Shown: positions 36,873 through 45,164 of the stretch, one piece after another
Numbering within the stretch: the stretch's first letter is position 1
Layout of the letters: every line of letters begins with the position of its first letter
Assembly: GCA_017647785.1 (NCBI GenBank)
Contig: JAGCJW010000018.1
Coordinates: forward strand, 1-64,000
Length of the DNA stretch: 64,000 nucleotides
Direction: 5' to 3'
From: Bacteroidales bacterium
GTDB lineage: Bacteria; Bacteroidota; Bacteroidia; Bacteroidales; P3
The notes under the pieces: model-generated
Database searches by the model: none
Told to the model about the DNA's origin: nothing
What the model saw: only the letters and a program-made list of their open reading frames with translations
Made by a program: the position numbers and the translations under genes

Positions 36873-37478
36873 ATGGGTATAAAACAAAGATTACAAAATA
36901 TTTGGGCAATAGAGGATAATAGGAATATAATAAAAGACGGTGCTATATTCGGTATTGTTACTATTATTTTCCATTTCTTGTATTGGAATACCAATATGAA
37001 TTTGTGGTTGTTTGGACCCTTTACGACAGAAGTCTTTGATTTTTTTACTAATATTGCTTATCAAGGAACAAAAATCCTTTTAGAGAATTTTTCGGATTAT
37101 CCGTTTATTTCTGAAGGAATGCAATTTAAATACTATGATGAATTAGGAGTATATGCCACCATTACCATAATACACGATTGTTCTGCAATAAAACAATGTA
37201 TGCAATTCCTTTTAGTAATGGCCTTTTGTCCAAATAAATGGTATAAACGACTTGTTTATTTCCTAATTGGTTCAGTAATTATTTTGTTCTGCAACATCAT
37301 TAGATGTTATCTTCTTTCAGATGTATTAGCAGCAGGAGGAGATTTCGATTATATGCACGATTGGGTTGCTCGTCCTTTGATGTATGTTGTTATCTTTGCC
37401 TTGTGGTTTGTTTGGATAGAGTTCTTCGCAAGAAAGAAAAAGAAATCTAAGAACGAGAAGCTTGAAGAGTCACACTAA
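36873..37478 (+). CDS. Exosortase/archaeosortase-family membrane transpeptidase
   Basis: 201-residue polytopic membrane protein with about five or six helices and a Lys-rich C-terminus. The catalytic triad of the exosortase/archaeosortase family is intact: Cys103 in IIHDCSAIKQC, Arg144 in FCNIIRCYLL and His162 in DYMHDWVARP, each at the membrane edge in the expected order. Family members cleave and transfer proteins bearing a C-terminal PEP/PGF-like tripartite tail. No such substrate and no dedicated exopolysaccharide locus is seen in this window. It begins 5 nt after the DUF58 gene and its 3' end overlaps the convergent folB by 32 nt. Confidence 0.78.
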   Translation: MGIKQRLQNIWAIEDNRNIIKDGAIFGIVTIIFHFLYWNTNMNLWLFGPFTTEVFDFFTNIAYQGTKILLENFSDYPFISEGMQFKYYDELGVYATITIIHDCSAIKQCMQFLLVMAFCPNKWYKRLVYFLIGSVIILFCNIIRCYLLSDVLAAGGDFDYMHDWVARPLMYVVIFALWFVWIEFFARKKKKSKNEKLEESH

Positions 37479-37806
37479 CACTTTTCATTTGTCCTCCCAA
37501 AGGTGGATTTAATTTGTGGACAGTTACCTCGCACCATTTTACTTCTTTATAAGCATCTAAAATAGCATTATTTATTCTTTTGCCTACATGTTCTAATAGG
37601 TGAGAAGGTGTATCCATTTCTTTTTTTATCAGTTGATATACATCAAGATAATTAACTGTGTCATTTATATTATCGCTTTCCTCTGCTTTGGTTGTATCAG
37701 TCTCAAAAACGAAATCAACAAGAAAATTAGTACCTATAGTTCTTTCTTCCTCAAAACAACCATGATGAGCGAAAAAAGACATTGAATTAATACGAATTAT
37801 TGCCAT
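37447..37806 (-). CDS. folB: Dihydroneopterin aldolase FolB
   Basis: Folate-pathway enzyme cleaving 7,8-dihydroneopterin to 6-hydroxymethyl-dihydropterin, the substrate of the FolK encoded at 58162. The 119 residues have the fold's usual landmarks: FFAHHGCFEEERTIG (about 11-25), VNYLDVYQLIKKE with the conserved Tyr, SHLLEHVGKRI with the catalytic-site Glu, and the Lys in VHKLNPPLGG near 97-106. Length is normal. It converges with the exosortase gene, sharing 32 nt of 3' coding sequence. Confidence 0.94.
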   Translation of the reverse strand: MAIIRINSMSFFAHHGCFEEERTIGTNFLVDFVFETDTTKAEESDNINDTVNYLDVYQLIKKEMDTPSHLLEHVGKRINNAILDAYKEVKWCEVTVHKLNPPLGGQMKSVSVTLQASRS

Positions 37807-37882
37807 AATAAAAAAATGAAATCAAGAATAAAAAAAATAATATCAAGAATTATTTTTTTTATTCTTGGTATTATTTTCCTGA

Positions 37883-38914
37883 TTAAAAGTTTTGCTTAAA
37901 CTGATTTAAAAATCTCACATCATTTTCAAAATACATTCTCAAATCGTTTACGCCATATTTTAGCATAGCTATTCGTTCTACACCCATTCCAAAGGCAAAT
38001 CCAGAATATATTTTGCTATCTATATTAGATGATTCCAAAACATTAGGGTCTATCATTCCACACCCCATAATTTCTAACCAACCTGTTCCTTTACAAACAT
38101 TGCAACCTTTTCCACCACACAAGTTACAAGAAACGTCCATTTCAGCACTTGGTTCTGTGAAAGGGAAGTAAGAAGGACGAAGTCTTATCTTTGTGTCAGC
38201 TCCAAACATTTGTTTAGCGAAGTAAAGTAAACTTTGTTTAAGGTCAGCAAAAGAAACATCTTTATCAATGTACAAACCTTCTATTTGATGGAAAATACAA
38301 TGCGCTCTTGCTGATATTGCCTCATTTCTGAAAACTCGTCCTGGTGCAATTATTCTAATAGGCGGTTGTTGGTTTTCCATTGTTCTTACTTGAATAGAAG
38401 ATGTGTGTGTTCTTAAAACAGCGTGATTACTATCTTCTCTATTTTCAATAAAGAAAGTGTCTTGCATATCCCTTGCAGGGTGTTCAGCAGGGAAATTTAA
38501 AGCTGAAAAAACGTGCCAATCATCTTCAATTTCTGGTCCTTCTGCAACGCTATATCCAATTTGAGAAAAGATGTCTATAATTTCGCTTCTTACTAAAGAA
38601 ATTGGGTGACGTGAACCTGTTTTTTCTAATATAGCAGGTTTGGTTAAATCATCTATTTGAATTTTAGATTCATTCTTTGTCTCAATGATTTCTTTAAGAC
38701 TTTCTATTTTGTTTTGGATAGCAGTCTTCAAATCATTAAGAAGCATACCCATTTCTTTTTTCTCTTCATTGGGTACTGATTTGAATTGAGCAAACAACTC
38801 ATTCATCAATCCTTTTTTACCAAGATACTGAATCCTTAATTGTTCTAACTCTTCAGCAGTATTAACACTTAACTGCTTAATATTGTCTATTGCTTGTTTT
38901 AATCTATTTTTCAT
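37883..38914 (-). CDS. pheS: Phenylalanyl-tRNA synthetase alpha subunit
   Basis: Catalytic subunit of the alpha2-beta2 PheRS. The 343 residues include an N-terminal coiled coil, motif 1 (GSRHPISLVRSEI), motif 2 (ARAHCIFHQIEGLYID) and motif 3 (GFAFGMGVERIAMLKYG) near the end. A four-Cys cluster, CNLCGGKGCNVCKG (about 262-275), is consistent with zinc binding, as known in many bacterial PheS. I chose ATG 38914, giving MKNRLKQAIDNIKQL, because the ATG 18 nt upstream would overlap the preceding gene and lengthen the helix. pheT is not in the window. Confidence 0.96.
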   Translation of the reverse strand: MKNRLKQAIDNIKQLSVNTAEELEQLRIQYLGKKGLMNELFAQFKSVPNEEKKEMGMLLNDLKTAIQNKIESLKEIIETKNESKIQIDDLTKPAILEKTGSRHPISLVRSEIIDIFSQIGYSVAEGPEIEDDWHVFSALNFPAEHPARDMQDTFFIENREDSNHAVLRTHTSSIQVRTMENQQPPIRIIAPGRVFRNEAISARAHCIFHQIEGLYIDKDVSFADLKQSLLYFAKQMFGADTKIRLRPSYFPFTEPSAEMDVSCNLCGGKGCNVCKGTGWLEIMGCGMIDPNVLESSNIDSKIYSGFAFGMGVERIAMLKYGVNDLRMYFENDVRFLNQFKQNF

Positions 38915-38921
38915 ATCTAAA

Positions 38922-39647
38922 TTATTCAACAATGCTTATAGTCATTTTTACATCTTCAACCGGACGGTCAAAACGGTCTTTTTGTACTTTTGCTATTTTA
39001 TCAATAACTTCTAAACCTTCAATAACTTCTCCAAAAACAGTGTATTCATAATCCAAGAAAGGAACTCCACCTATGTTTGTATAAGCATCTTTTTGTGTTT
39101 GATTAAATTGTCTACCCATTCTTGCAGATAGCATATTCAATTCATCAGAAGTGTAACGTTTACCTTGAGCAATATAGAATTGACTACCTGAAGAAGCTTT
39201 TTGAGGATTTACATTGTCTCCCATTCTTGCAGCAGCTAATGCTCCTTTTTTGTGGATAAGAGATTGTTTGAATTCGGCAGGAATAGTATATCCTGGACCT
39301 CCTTGACCTAATTGTTGATTTGGTTTAGCTGTTTTAGAGTTAGGATCTCCTCCTTGTATCATAAAACCATCAATAACTCTATGGAAAAGTGTTCCATTAT
39401 AGTAACCTTCTTTTACTAATTTGATGAAATTATCTCTATGTAAAGGTGTTTCATCATAAAGTACGGCTTTCATGTCGCCATAATTTGTGCTAATCAATAC
39501 CATAGTTAGTGTTTCTTTTATTGTTTCTTGCTTAATTTCTTTTGTTTCGGTAGGGCTTGTAGACTCAATTTTTGCCATTTTACTTGAACAAGCACTCATA
39601 AAAATCCCAATAAAAAGGATTAAAAATAGATTTTTTTTTGTGTTCAT
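38922..39647 (-). CDS. Cyclophilin-type peptidyl-prolyl isomerase, lipoprotein
   Basis: 241-residue PPIase predicted to be lipid-anchored at Cys20 (MSAC lipobox). The cyclophilin domain begins near 50 (TNYGDMKAVLYDETPLHRDNF) and shows the core motifs YNGTLFHRVIDGFMIQGGD and SSGSQFYIAQG, with the active-site Arg-Phe-Gln-type residues mostly retained, and FGEVIEGLEVIDKI near the end. It likely helps fold periplasmic or outer-membrane proteins. Adjacent to pheS by 7 nt, but the functional link is unclear. Confidence 0.93.
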   Translation of the reverse strand: MNTKKNLFLILFIGIFMSACSSKMAKIESTSPTETKEIKQETIKETLTMVLISTNYGDMKAVLYDETPLHRDNFIKLVKEGYYNGTLFHRVIDGFMIQGGDPNSKTAKPNQQLGQGGPGYTIPAEFKQSLIHKKGALAAARMGDNVNPQKASSGSQFYIAQGKRYTSDELNMLSARMGRQFNQTQKDAYTNIGGVPFLDYEYTVFGEVIEGLEVIDKIAKVQKDRFDRPVEDVKMTISIVE

Positions 39648-39667
39648 ACTTTTTTTTATTAGTTTTG
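39637..39667 (+). promoter_or_regulatory. Bacteroidota-type promoter of a small lipoprotein gene
   Basis: TTTG (39637-39640) and TAGTTTTG (39660-39667), 19-nt spacer, 47 nt before the ATG at 39715. The -33 box overlaps the first codons of the divergent PPIase gene. Confidence 0.65.
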
Positions 39668-39714
39668 CAATTCGTAAATTAAATTAAAGTGCAATACTAC
39701 AAAAAAAAACTGTT

Positions 39715-40086
39715 ATGAGAAAGAGTTTGATAAGAATTTTTTTAATTGCAATTTGTGCAGTACTTGTTTCTCCTCTATTTTCTTCTTGTGCTGAAGAAGA
39801 ATTAGATGGTTGTGGATTAACTGTTGTGGTTAAAGATGCAAAAAATACATCTAAAAAATACAGCAATGCAACAGTAAACATAAGCAAAGAATCAGGAAGT
39901 GTTAAAAGATCAGGAAAAACAGGAGACAATGGAGAAGCTTATTTCTTCTTTGACAACGAAGCAATATTAGACATTTTCGTTACACATGTTTCTGATGACG
40001 AAATGCCTGTTACAAGAACAGGAAAGAGTACTGTAAGATTAAAAGACGGAGAAGTGGTAACAAAAGAAGTGTTGATTCAATTGTAG
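39715..40086 (+). CDS. Small lipoprotein with Ig-like (carboxypeptidase-regulatory-type) domain
   Basis: 123-residue predicted lipoprotein: hydrophobic signal ending SSC (Cys at about 24), then an acidic EEEL stretch. The mature part is beta-rich (LTVVVKDAKNTSKKYSNATVNI and SGKTGDNGEAYFFFD), with the DxxG/N turn pattern of carboxypeptidase-regulatory/transthyretin-like domains. I recognise no named family. It stands alone between divergent and convergent genes and has its own promoter. Confidence 0.72.
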   Translation: MRKSLIRIFLIAICAVLVSPLFSSCAEEELDGCGLTVVVKDAKNTSKKYSNATVNISKESGSVKRSGKTGDNGEAYFFFDNEAILDIFVTHVSDDEMPVTRTGKSTVRLKDGEVVTKEVLIQL

Positions 40087-40096
40087 TAAATTGCAA

Positions 40097-40708
40097 TCAA
40101 ACTATACTTTTGAAACAATATCCCTTCTTGCTATAGAAAGATAAGACATTTTCAAGACAATAAAGCATATTTTTCTCTGCTTTAGGGTTGTCGTGAAAAA
40201 GAATAATATCACCAGCTTTCAGTTTAAGAGAGTTTCTTAAACAGAGAGCTGGTGAGTATTTTTTGTTGTAATCGAAACTTATAACCGTCCACAAGATAAT
40301 TCTGTAACCTTTTGTTTTAACATCTTTTAGTTGATTCTTAGTCAAACGACCGTATGGTGGACGAAATAGTTTGCTATTACATAACTCAGCACATTCGTTT
40401 ACGCTATTTTCATAATCAAGGCGACTTGTTTTTAAACCATTTGAATGATACATTGTGTGATTTCCAACAGAATGCCCTTCTTCTAAAATAGATTTATAAC
40501 AATCAGGGTGTTTTTTTATGTTGTCTCCAACACAGAAAAAAGTCGCTTTTGCATTATATCTTTTTAATAATTCCAATACCTTTGACGTAATTTCTGGTAC
40601 TGGTCCATCATCAAAGGTTAAGAAGATTGCTTTCTCATTAGTTTTTATTCTCCACTCAATATTTGTAGAAAATAGTTTCTGAAAAAATTTAGGTATTTTA
40701 GAAATCAT
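40097..40708 (-). CDS. Polysaccharide deacetylase (NodB/CE4 family)
   Basis: 203-residue CE4 deacetylase domain. Motif 1 is AIFLTFDDGPVPEI with Asp33-Asp34, motif 2 is HSVGNHTMYHSNG with the metal-binding His pair, then the arginine motif FRPPYGRLT and the C-terminal DIILFHDN. Members remove N-acetyl groups from peptidoglycan or chitin-like polymers. There is no evident signal peptide or N-terminal helix, so it may act in the cytoplasm or be exported by another route. It overlaps recX by 11 nt; the pairing with recX is likely only operonic. Confidence 0.9.
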   Translation of the reverse strand: MISKIPKFFQKLFSTNIEWRIKTNEKAIFLTFDDGPVPEITSKVLELLKRYNAKATFFCVGDNIKKHPDCYKSILEEGHSVGNHTMYHSNGLKTSRLDYENSVNECAELCNSKLFRPPYGRLTKNQLKDVKTKGYRIILWTVISFDYNKKYSPALCLRNSLKLKAGDIILFHDNPKAEKNMLYCLENVLSFYSKKGYCFKSIV

Positions 40709-41174
40709 AATTCGTTTCTTTAATAGCGTCTATAATATCGTTGTAAGCAAATCCTTTTCCCATTAAATAGGAAACAGTTTTCTTGAATTTAATATTTTTA
40801 TTTCCTGAAATAGAAATATATTTTTTTGAATACAAATCTTGAATCAAAGAAACATATTCATCAAAATCAATTTCGTTAAGAGCATTTGTAATACATGTTG
40901 AGCTGACTTGTTTTAATCTCAAAGCATTTGCTATTTTTAATTTGCCCCATTTGTTTTGATGAAACTTGCTTACAGCAAATAAATCAGCATATCTTTGTTC
41001 ATTGATAAATCCTTCGCAAATAAGCTCTGCAACACAATCTTCACTTTCTTCTCTACTTAAGCCATAATACATTAATTTTTCAAGGACTTGACTTTGGCAT
41101 CTTTCCTCCTTAGCACAATAATCTCTTGCATATTCTAAGCCTTGAGTAATAGTATATAATTTTAATTGTGTCAT
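40698..41174 (-). CDS. recX: Regulatory protein RecX
   Basis: Modulator that binds RecA filaments and limits recombinase activity. The 158-residue product consists of three-helix RecX repeats: ARDYCAKEERCQSQVLEKLMYYGL, FINEQRYADLFAVSKFHQNKWGKLKI (arms split here) and a divergent third repeat ending in YLMGKGFAYNDIIDAI. Start ATG 41174 is preferred to the ATG six codons upstream because it gives the usual start of family members. recA is not in the window. Confidence 0.85.
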   Translation of the reverse strand: MTQLKLYTITQGLEYARDYCAKEERCQSQVLEKLMYYGLSREESEDCVAELICEGFINEQRYADLFAVSKFHQNKWGKLKIANALRLKQVSSTCITNALNEIDFDEYVSLIQDLYSKKYISISGNKNIKFKKTVSYLMGKGFAYNDIIDAIKETNYDF

Positions 41175-41299
41175 GTAAAATCTTTTTTGCAAATTTAGTA
41201 AATAATATTTAACCTTATTTTAGATACTCTTTAAAAGCCGAAAATTAAACATTAAAAATTAAAGAAAACGACTTCAATATTAAATAATTTGTTGTTTTT

Positions 41300-41330
41300 T
41301 TTGGAAAATAGAAAATAATTTTTACCTTTG
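41300..41330 (+). promoter_or_regulatory. Bacteroidota-type promoter of the EF-G2 gene
   Basis: TTTG (41300-41303) and TACCTTTG (41323-41330) with a 19-nt spacer, a full match to the -33/-7 pattern. A 43-nt leader precedes the ATG at 41374. The surrounding gap 41175-41373 holds nothing else I can support. Confidence 0.75.
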
Positions 41331-41373
41331 CCATATTCAAATTATTTAAATTTTAACTAACAAACTTATAGTT

Positions 41374-43512
41374 ATGAAAATTTATCATACTTCAGAAATT
41401 AAGAACATCGCATTATTAGGAGGAGCGAAGTCAGGAAAAACCACTTTGGCAGAAGCCATGTCTTTTGAATCAGGAATTGTTTCAAGAAAAGGAGCAATAG
41501 AAGACAAAAATACGCTATCAGATTACAGAGAAATAGAAACAGAAAGAAAATCATCAGTAGTTTCGAGCGTTTTATATGCAGAATACAACAACAAAAAGAT
41601 AAATATAATAGATGTTCCAGGATACTCAGACTATCAAGGCGAATTAGTAGCAGCACTTCACGCAGTAGAAACAGCGGTAGTTGTTATAAACTCTCAAATA
41701 GGAGTAGAAGTTGGAACAGAAATAGCTTTCCGTCATACAAAAAAACTTTCAATTCCTTTGATGATTGCAATGAATCAATTAGATCATGAAAAAGCTAATT
41801 TTGATGAACAAATAAAAGAATTGAAAGAATTCTTCGGAGAAAAAATCACAGTAGTACAATATCCAATCAATGCAGGAGTAGGATTTGATAGCTTTATCGA
41901 CCTAATCATGCAAAAGATGTATAAATATCCAAAAGGAGGCGGGAAACCAGAAATTTTAGAAATACCAGAAAGCGAAAAAGCAAGAGCAGAAGAATTAAGA
42001 CTTGCATTAGTAGAAAATGCAGCAGCAGGTTCTGATGACTTAATGGAAAAATATTTTGATGAAGGCGACCTTGCAATCGATGAAGTAAGAAGAGGATTGC
42101 GTTTAGGAATGGCAGCAAGAAATGTATTCCCTGTAACATGTATTTCTGCAAAAGAAAACATAGGAGTAGGAAGATTGATGGAATTCATCACTTTCAACGT
42201 TCCTTCACCAACAGAAGCACTTCACACAAAGACATTAGTATCTGGTGAAAAGATTACTTACGATGAAGCAGCACCAACAACATTATTTGTATTCAAAACA
42301 GCAAATGAAACACACGTTGGAAACATTGCTTACATGAAAGTAATGAGCGGAGAAATCACAGAAGGAATGGACGTTGTTAATTCAACAAACGAAAGTAAAG
42401 AAAGAATTGCACAAGTATTCGTTAATTCTGGAAAGAATCGTACAAAGATTGAAAAAGCATGCGCAGGAGATATCATATCTACAATCAAATTAAAAGACGT
42501 TGCAACAAACGCTACACTTACTTCACAAAAGAATGTAGGAGATAAATTGAATGCAATCCAATTCCCAGAACCAATCTACACAACAGCAATTAAAGCAGTT
42601 GATAGTGGCGATGATGAAAAACTTGGAGCGGCACTTAACGAATATGCTTCACACGATTGTTCATTAAGAATAGAAATAGCAAGAGAATTGAAGCAAACAA
42701 TCGTTAAAGGTATGGGAGAATACCATATCAATACATTAAAATGGTACTTAGATCACGTTTACAAAATTCCAGTAGAATTTTCTGCACCAAAAATACCATA
42801 TAGAGAAACAATCACAAAAACAGCAGAAGCTTCTTATCGTCACAAAAAGCAATCAGGTGGAGCAGGACAATTCGGAGAGGTATTTATGATGATAGAACCT
42901 TACTATGAAGGAATGCCATCACAAAAGAAATATCCAATCCGTAATACAGAAGAAACAACTCTTCCTTGGGGAGGAAAACTTATATTCAATACATGTATCG
43001 TTGGTGGAGCTATTGATGCAAGATTTATGCCTGCAATCTTAAAAGGTATAATGGAAAAAATGGAAGAAGGTCCATTGACAGGTTCTTACGCAAGAGATAT
43101 CGTTGTAAACATATTTGATGGTAAGATGCACCCAGTAGATAGTAATGAAATGGCATTTAAACTTGCAGGACGTAACGCATTTAAAGAAGCATTCAAAAAC
43201 GCAGGTCCAAAAATCCTTGAACCAATCTACGATATGGAAGTAACAGTTCCTTCTGAATTGATGGGAGGAGTTATGACAGACCTTCAATCAAGAAGAGCAA
43301 TCGTTATGGGTATGGACTCTGAAGGAATGAACTCAATAGTAAAAGCAAAAGTTCCATTGGCAGAAATGTATCGTTACTCAACAGCTCTTTCTTCTTTAAC
43401 ATCAGGAAGAGGAACTTACACAATGAGCTTTGCAGAATACGAAGCAGTACCAACAGACGTTCAAGCAAAACTTTTGAAAGCTTACGAAGAACAAACAAAA
43501 GACGAAGAATAG
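41374..43512 (+). CDS. fusA2: EF-G2-type translation factor (EF-G-like, altered GTPase site)
   Basis: 712-residue protein with all EF-G domains. G1 is GGAKSGKT (16-23), but other GTPase motifs are altered: switch I lacks RGITI (here ETERKSSVVSS), G3 is DVPGYSDY (80-87) where EF-G has DTPGHVDF, so the catalytic His is Tyr84, and G4 is NQLD (134-137) instead of NKxD. Domain IV and V motifs near the C-terminus look normal (PLAEMYRYSTALSSLTSGRG). These traits fit EF-G2, which in Bacteroides is reported to support elongation without GTP hydrolysis under starvation. The canonical fusA would be in the str operon elsewhere. Monocistronic with its own promoter and terminator. Confidence 0.85.
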   Translation: MKIYHTSEIKNIALLGGAKSGKTTLAEAMSFESGIVSRKGAIEDKNTLSDYREIETERKSSVVSSVLYAEYNNKKINIIDVPGYSDYQGELVAALHAVETAVVVINSQIGVEVGTEIAFRHTKKLSIPLMIAMNQLDHEKANFDEQIKELKEFFGEKITVVQYPINAGVGFDSFIDLIMQKMYKYPKGGGKPEILEIPESEKARAEELRLALVENAAAGSDDLMEKYFDEGDLAIDEVRRGLRLGMAARNVFPVTCISAKENIGVGRLMEFITFNVPSPTEALHTKTLVSGEKITYDEAAPTTLFVFKTANETHVGNIAYMKVMSGEITEGMDVVNSTNESKERIAQVFVNSGKNRTKIEKACAGDIISTIKLKDVATNATLTSQKNVGDKLNAIQFPEPIYTTAIKAVDSGDDEKLGAALNEYASHDCSLRIEIARELKQTIVKGMGEYHINTLKWYLDHVYKIPVEFSAPKIPYRETITKTAEASYRHKKQSGGAGQFGEVFMMIEPYYEGMPSQKKYPIRNTEETTLPWGGKLIFNTCIVGGAIDARFMPAILKGIMEKMEEGPLTGSYARDIVVNIFDGKMHPVDSNEMAFKLAGRNAFKEAFKNAGPKILEPIYDMEVTVPSELMGGVMTDLQSRRAIVMGMDSEGMNSIVKAKVPLAEMYRYSTALSSLTSGRGTYTMSFAEYEAVPTDVQAKLLKAYEEQTKDEE

Positions 43513-43533
43513 TCTTAGAGAAAATATCTTACG

Positions 43534-43570
43534 AAAAATGGGTTTGGAAATTCCGAACCCATTTTTTTTA
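43534..43570 (+). terminator. Terminator after the EF-G2 gene
   Basis: A long near-perfect stem AAAAATGGGTTTGGAA / TTCCGAACCCATTTTT (from 43534) followed by a T run, 21 nt after the stop codon. Confidence 0.85.
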
Positions 43571-43578
43571 TCCAAAAA

Positions 43579-43609
43579 TTTGGTGGATTAAAATTTTGTT
43601 GTAATTTTG
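43579..43609 (+). promoter_or_regulatory. Promoter of the ABC / GntR / ECF operon
   Basis: TTTG (43579-43582) and TAATTTTG (43602-43609), 19-nt spacer. The stretch AAAAATTTGGTGGATT around the -33 box is the same as in the initiator-tRNA promoter. The ATG at 43648 is 38 nt downstream. It is a candidate target of the GntR regulator encoded in the operon. Confidence 0.75.
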
Positions 43610-43647
43610 CGGTGCACTATTACAGTAATACACCAAAAAGAAAAATT

Positions 43648-44484
43648 ATGATAGAAATTAAGAATCTTTGCTTTGGATATAAGAAAAGCAAAAATGTTTT
43701 AGAGAATGTAAATCTCAATTTAAAGAAAGGTCGTATCCATGGCTTACTTGGAAAAAACGGAATAGGAAAAAGCACTCTTTTAAAGTTAATCGGTGGATTG
43801 GTATTCCCTGATTCAGGCGCGATAAAGGTTGGAACATTTACGCCTTCCGAAAGAAAAGTGGCGTTTTTGTCCGATTTGTTTTTCTTACCCGAAGAGTTAT
43901 TTGAGTTAAATATAACAATAGATAAATTTGTTAAGCTTAACTCTGTCTTTTATCCAAATTTCTCAAAATCGGATTTTGAAAACTATTTGCAAGAATTTGA
44001 AATCAGCGATACTAAACAATCACTTAAAAAGTTATCTTACGGAACAAAGAAAAAGGTTCTTATATCCTTTGGATTGGCTTGCCATTGTAAACTGCTATTA
44101 TTTGACGAGCCGACAAACGGACTTGACATTCCTTCAAAGAGTCAGTTTAGAAAAGTAATATTGCGTGCAATGACCGACGAGACTTGCGTAATCATTTCAA
44201 CACATCAAGTAAGAGATTTACACAATCTTATAGACACTGTCTTAATTCTTGATGAGAAAAACGTATTGCTAAATGCCACAAGTGAAGAAGTTTGCAATAA
44301 ATTATTCTTTGGTATATGCGACACTACGCAATCAACAGAAGAAATGCTATATAGCGAAGACGATGTAAGAGGACTTAAATTCGTAAAAGAGAATACAGAA
44401 AACGAAGAAAGTGAACTTAATATTGAACTACTCTTTAACGCAGCCCTTTCAAATAAAGCAAAATTCAAAGAATTATTTTCATAA
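43648..44484 (+). CDS. ABC transporter ATP-binding protein
   Basis: 278-residue nucleotide-binding subunit. ATG 43648 starts MIEIKNLCFGYKKSKN, followed by Walker A GKNGIGKST (about 34-42), the signature segment KKLSYGTKKKVLIS near 130, Walker B LLLFDEPTNGLD near 153 and the switch His in IISTHQVRDL near 189. The signature is degenerate (SYGTK rather than SGGQ), as in many YtrB/BcrA-like exporters. A C-terminal extension of about 60 acidic residues follows. First gene of a nine-gene module with two permeases; likely export or membrane-protection transporter of the type regulated by GntR/YtrA. Confidence 0.92.
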   Translation: MIEIKNLCFGYKKSKNVLENVNLNLKKGRIHGLLGKNGIGKSTLLKLIGGLVFPDSGAIKVGTFTPSERKVAFLSDLFFLPEELFELNITIDKFVKLNSVFYPNFSKSDFENYLQEFEISDTKQSLKKLSYGTKKKVLISFGLACHCKLLLFDEPTNGLDIPSKSQFRKVILRAMTDETCVIISTHQVRDLHNLIDTVLILDEKNVLLNATSEEVCNKLFFGICDTTQSTEEMLYSEDDVRGLKFVKENTENEESELNIELLFNAALSNKAKFKELFS

Positions 44485-44509
44485 GTAATAACCCAAAAAC
44501 CTTACAACA

Positions 44510-45160
44510 ATGGAAATAAGTATAATAAGAATTAAGCATATTTTGAAAAAGATTTGGCAAGAAAAAAGAATGTATTTCTTACTCCTTTTCTTGATAACTT
44601 TTTTCGCAACAATAATGTGTGCAAGCAATCAATTATTAAGCATAATAGGCACAATCGTTTTAAATATAACTATTTTCGCAGTTATATCTGTTATAGCATT
44701 TAATCTATACAAAGACAAAAACACAAGAATACACACAATAAACCTGCCAGCCTCCAATTTAGAAAAATATATCTCAATATTTATCATTAACTTTCTTGGA
44801 GTTATAATAACAATATACGGAGCTTTTCTTTTAGGATACTATTTAAGCCTGCAAATCTTTCCAAATCAAATAGGTTTTCCTGAAAATATGGAGTATCAAT
44901 TTAGCATAAGAAGTATTATTTCAATGCTTAGCATATCTGCAATTATGTTTTATGGCTCTTTGTTTTTCAAAAAAAATAGCCTTGGCTTGACTTGTTTTGC
45001 TATTATTGTCTATAGTATGATTGGTACTTGGATTGTAGGTCTTATAGCAGGGGAAATAGATTACAACTACAATTATTATTTTGATGTTACTTTTAACTCA
45101 ATCATTACAATAGGCTTTCTTGTGCTTACTTATTTAAGATTAAAGGAGGAAAGGGCGTAA
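44510..45160 (+). CDS. ABC-transporter permease-like membrane protein 1
   Basis: 216-residue polytopic protein with about six hydrophobic helices and a basic N-terminus (MEISIIRIKHILKKIWQEKR). It is a paralogue of the protein at 45633: both start MEfSI.R, have a LPASNLEKYISIFI / QPVSALERFVAEFI segment after the second helix pair, and end in VLTYLRLKEE / VLTYFRLKEK. The LPxSnlEk element is the coupling-type motif of ABC-2-like permeases in Bacteroidota. It probably forms the membrane part of the transporter with the other permease and the adjacent ATPase. Confidence 0.8.
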   Translation: MEISIIRIKHILKKIWQEKRMYFLLLFLITFFATIMCASNQLLSIIGTIVLNITIFAVISVIAFNLYKDKNTRIHTINLPASNLEKYISIFIINFLGVIITIYGAFLLGYYLSLQIFPNQIGFPENMEYQFSIRSIISMLSISAIMFYGSLFFKKNSLGLTCFAIIVYSMIGTWIVGLIAGEIDYNYNYYFDVTFNSIITIGFLVLTYLRLKEERA

Positions 45161-45164
45161 AATT

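Noticed and set aside
41175-41373. Riboswitch upstream of the EF-G2 gene
   Set aside because: The inferred transcript leader is only about 40 nt and shows no stable fold.
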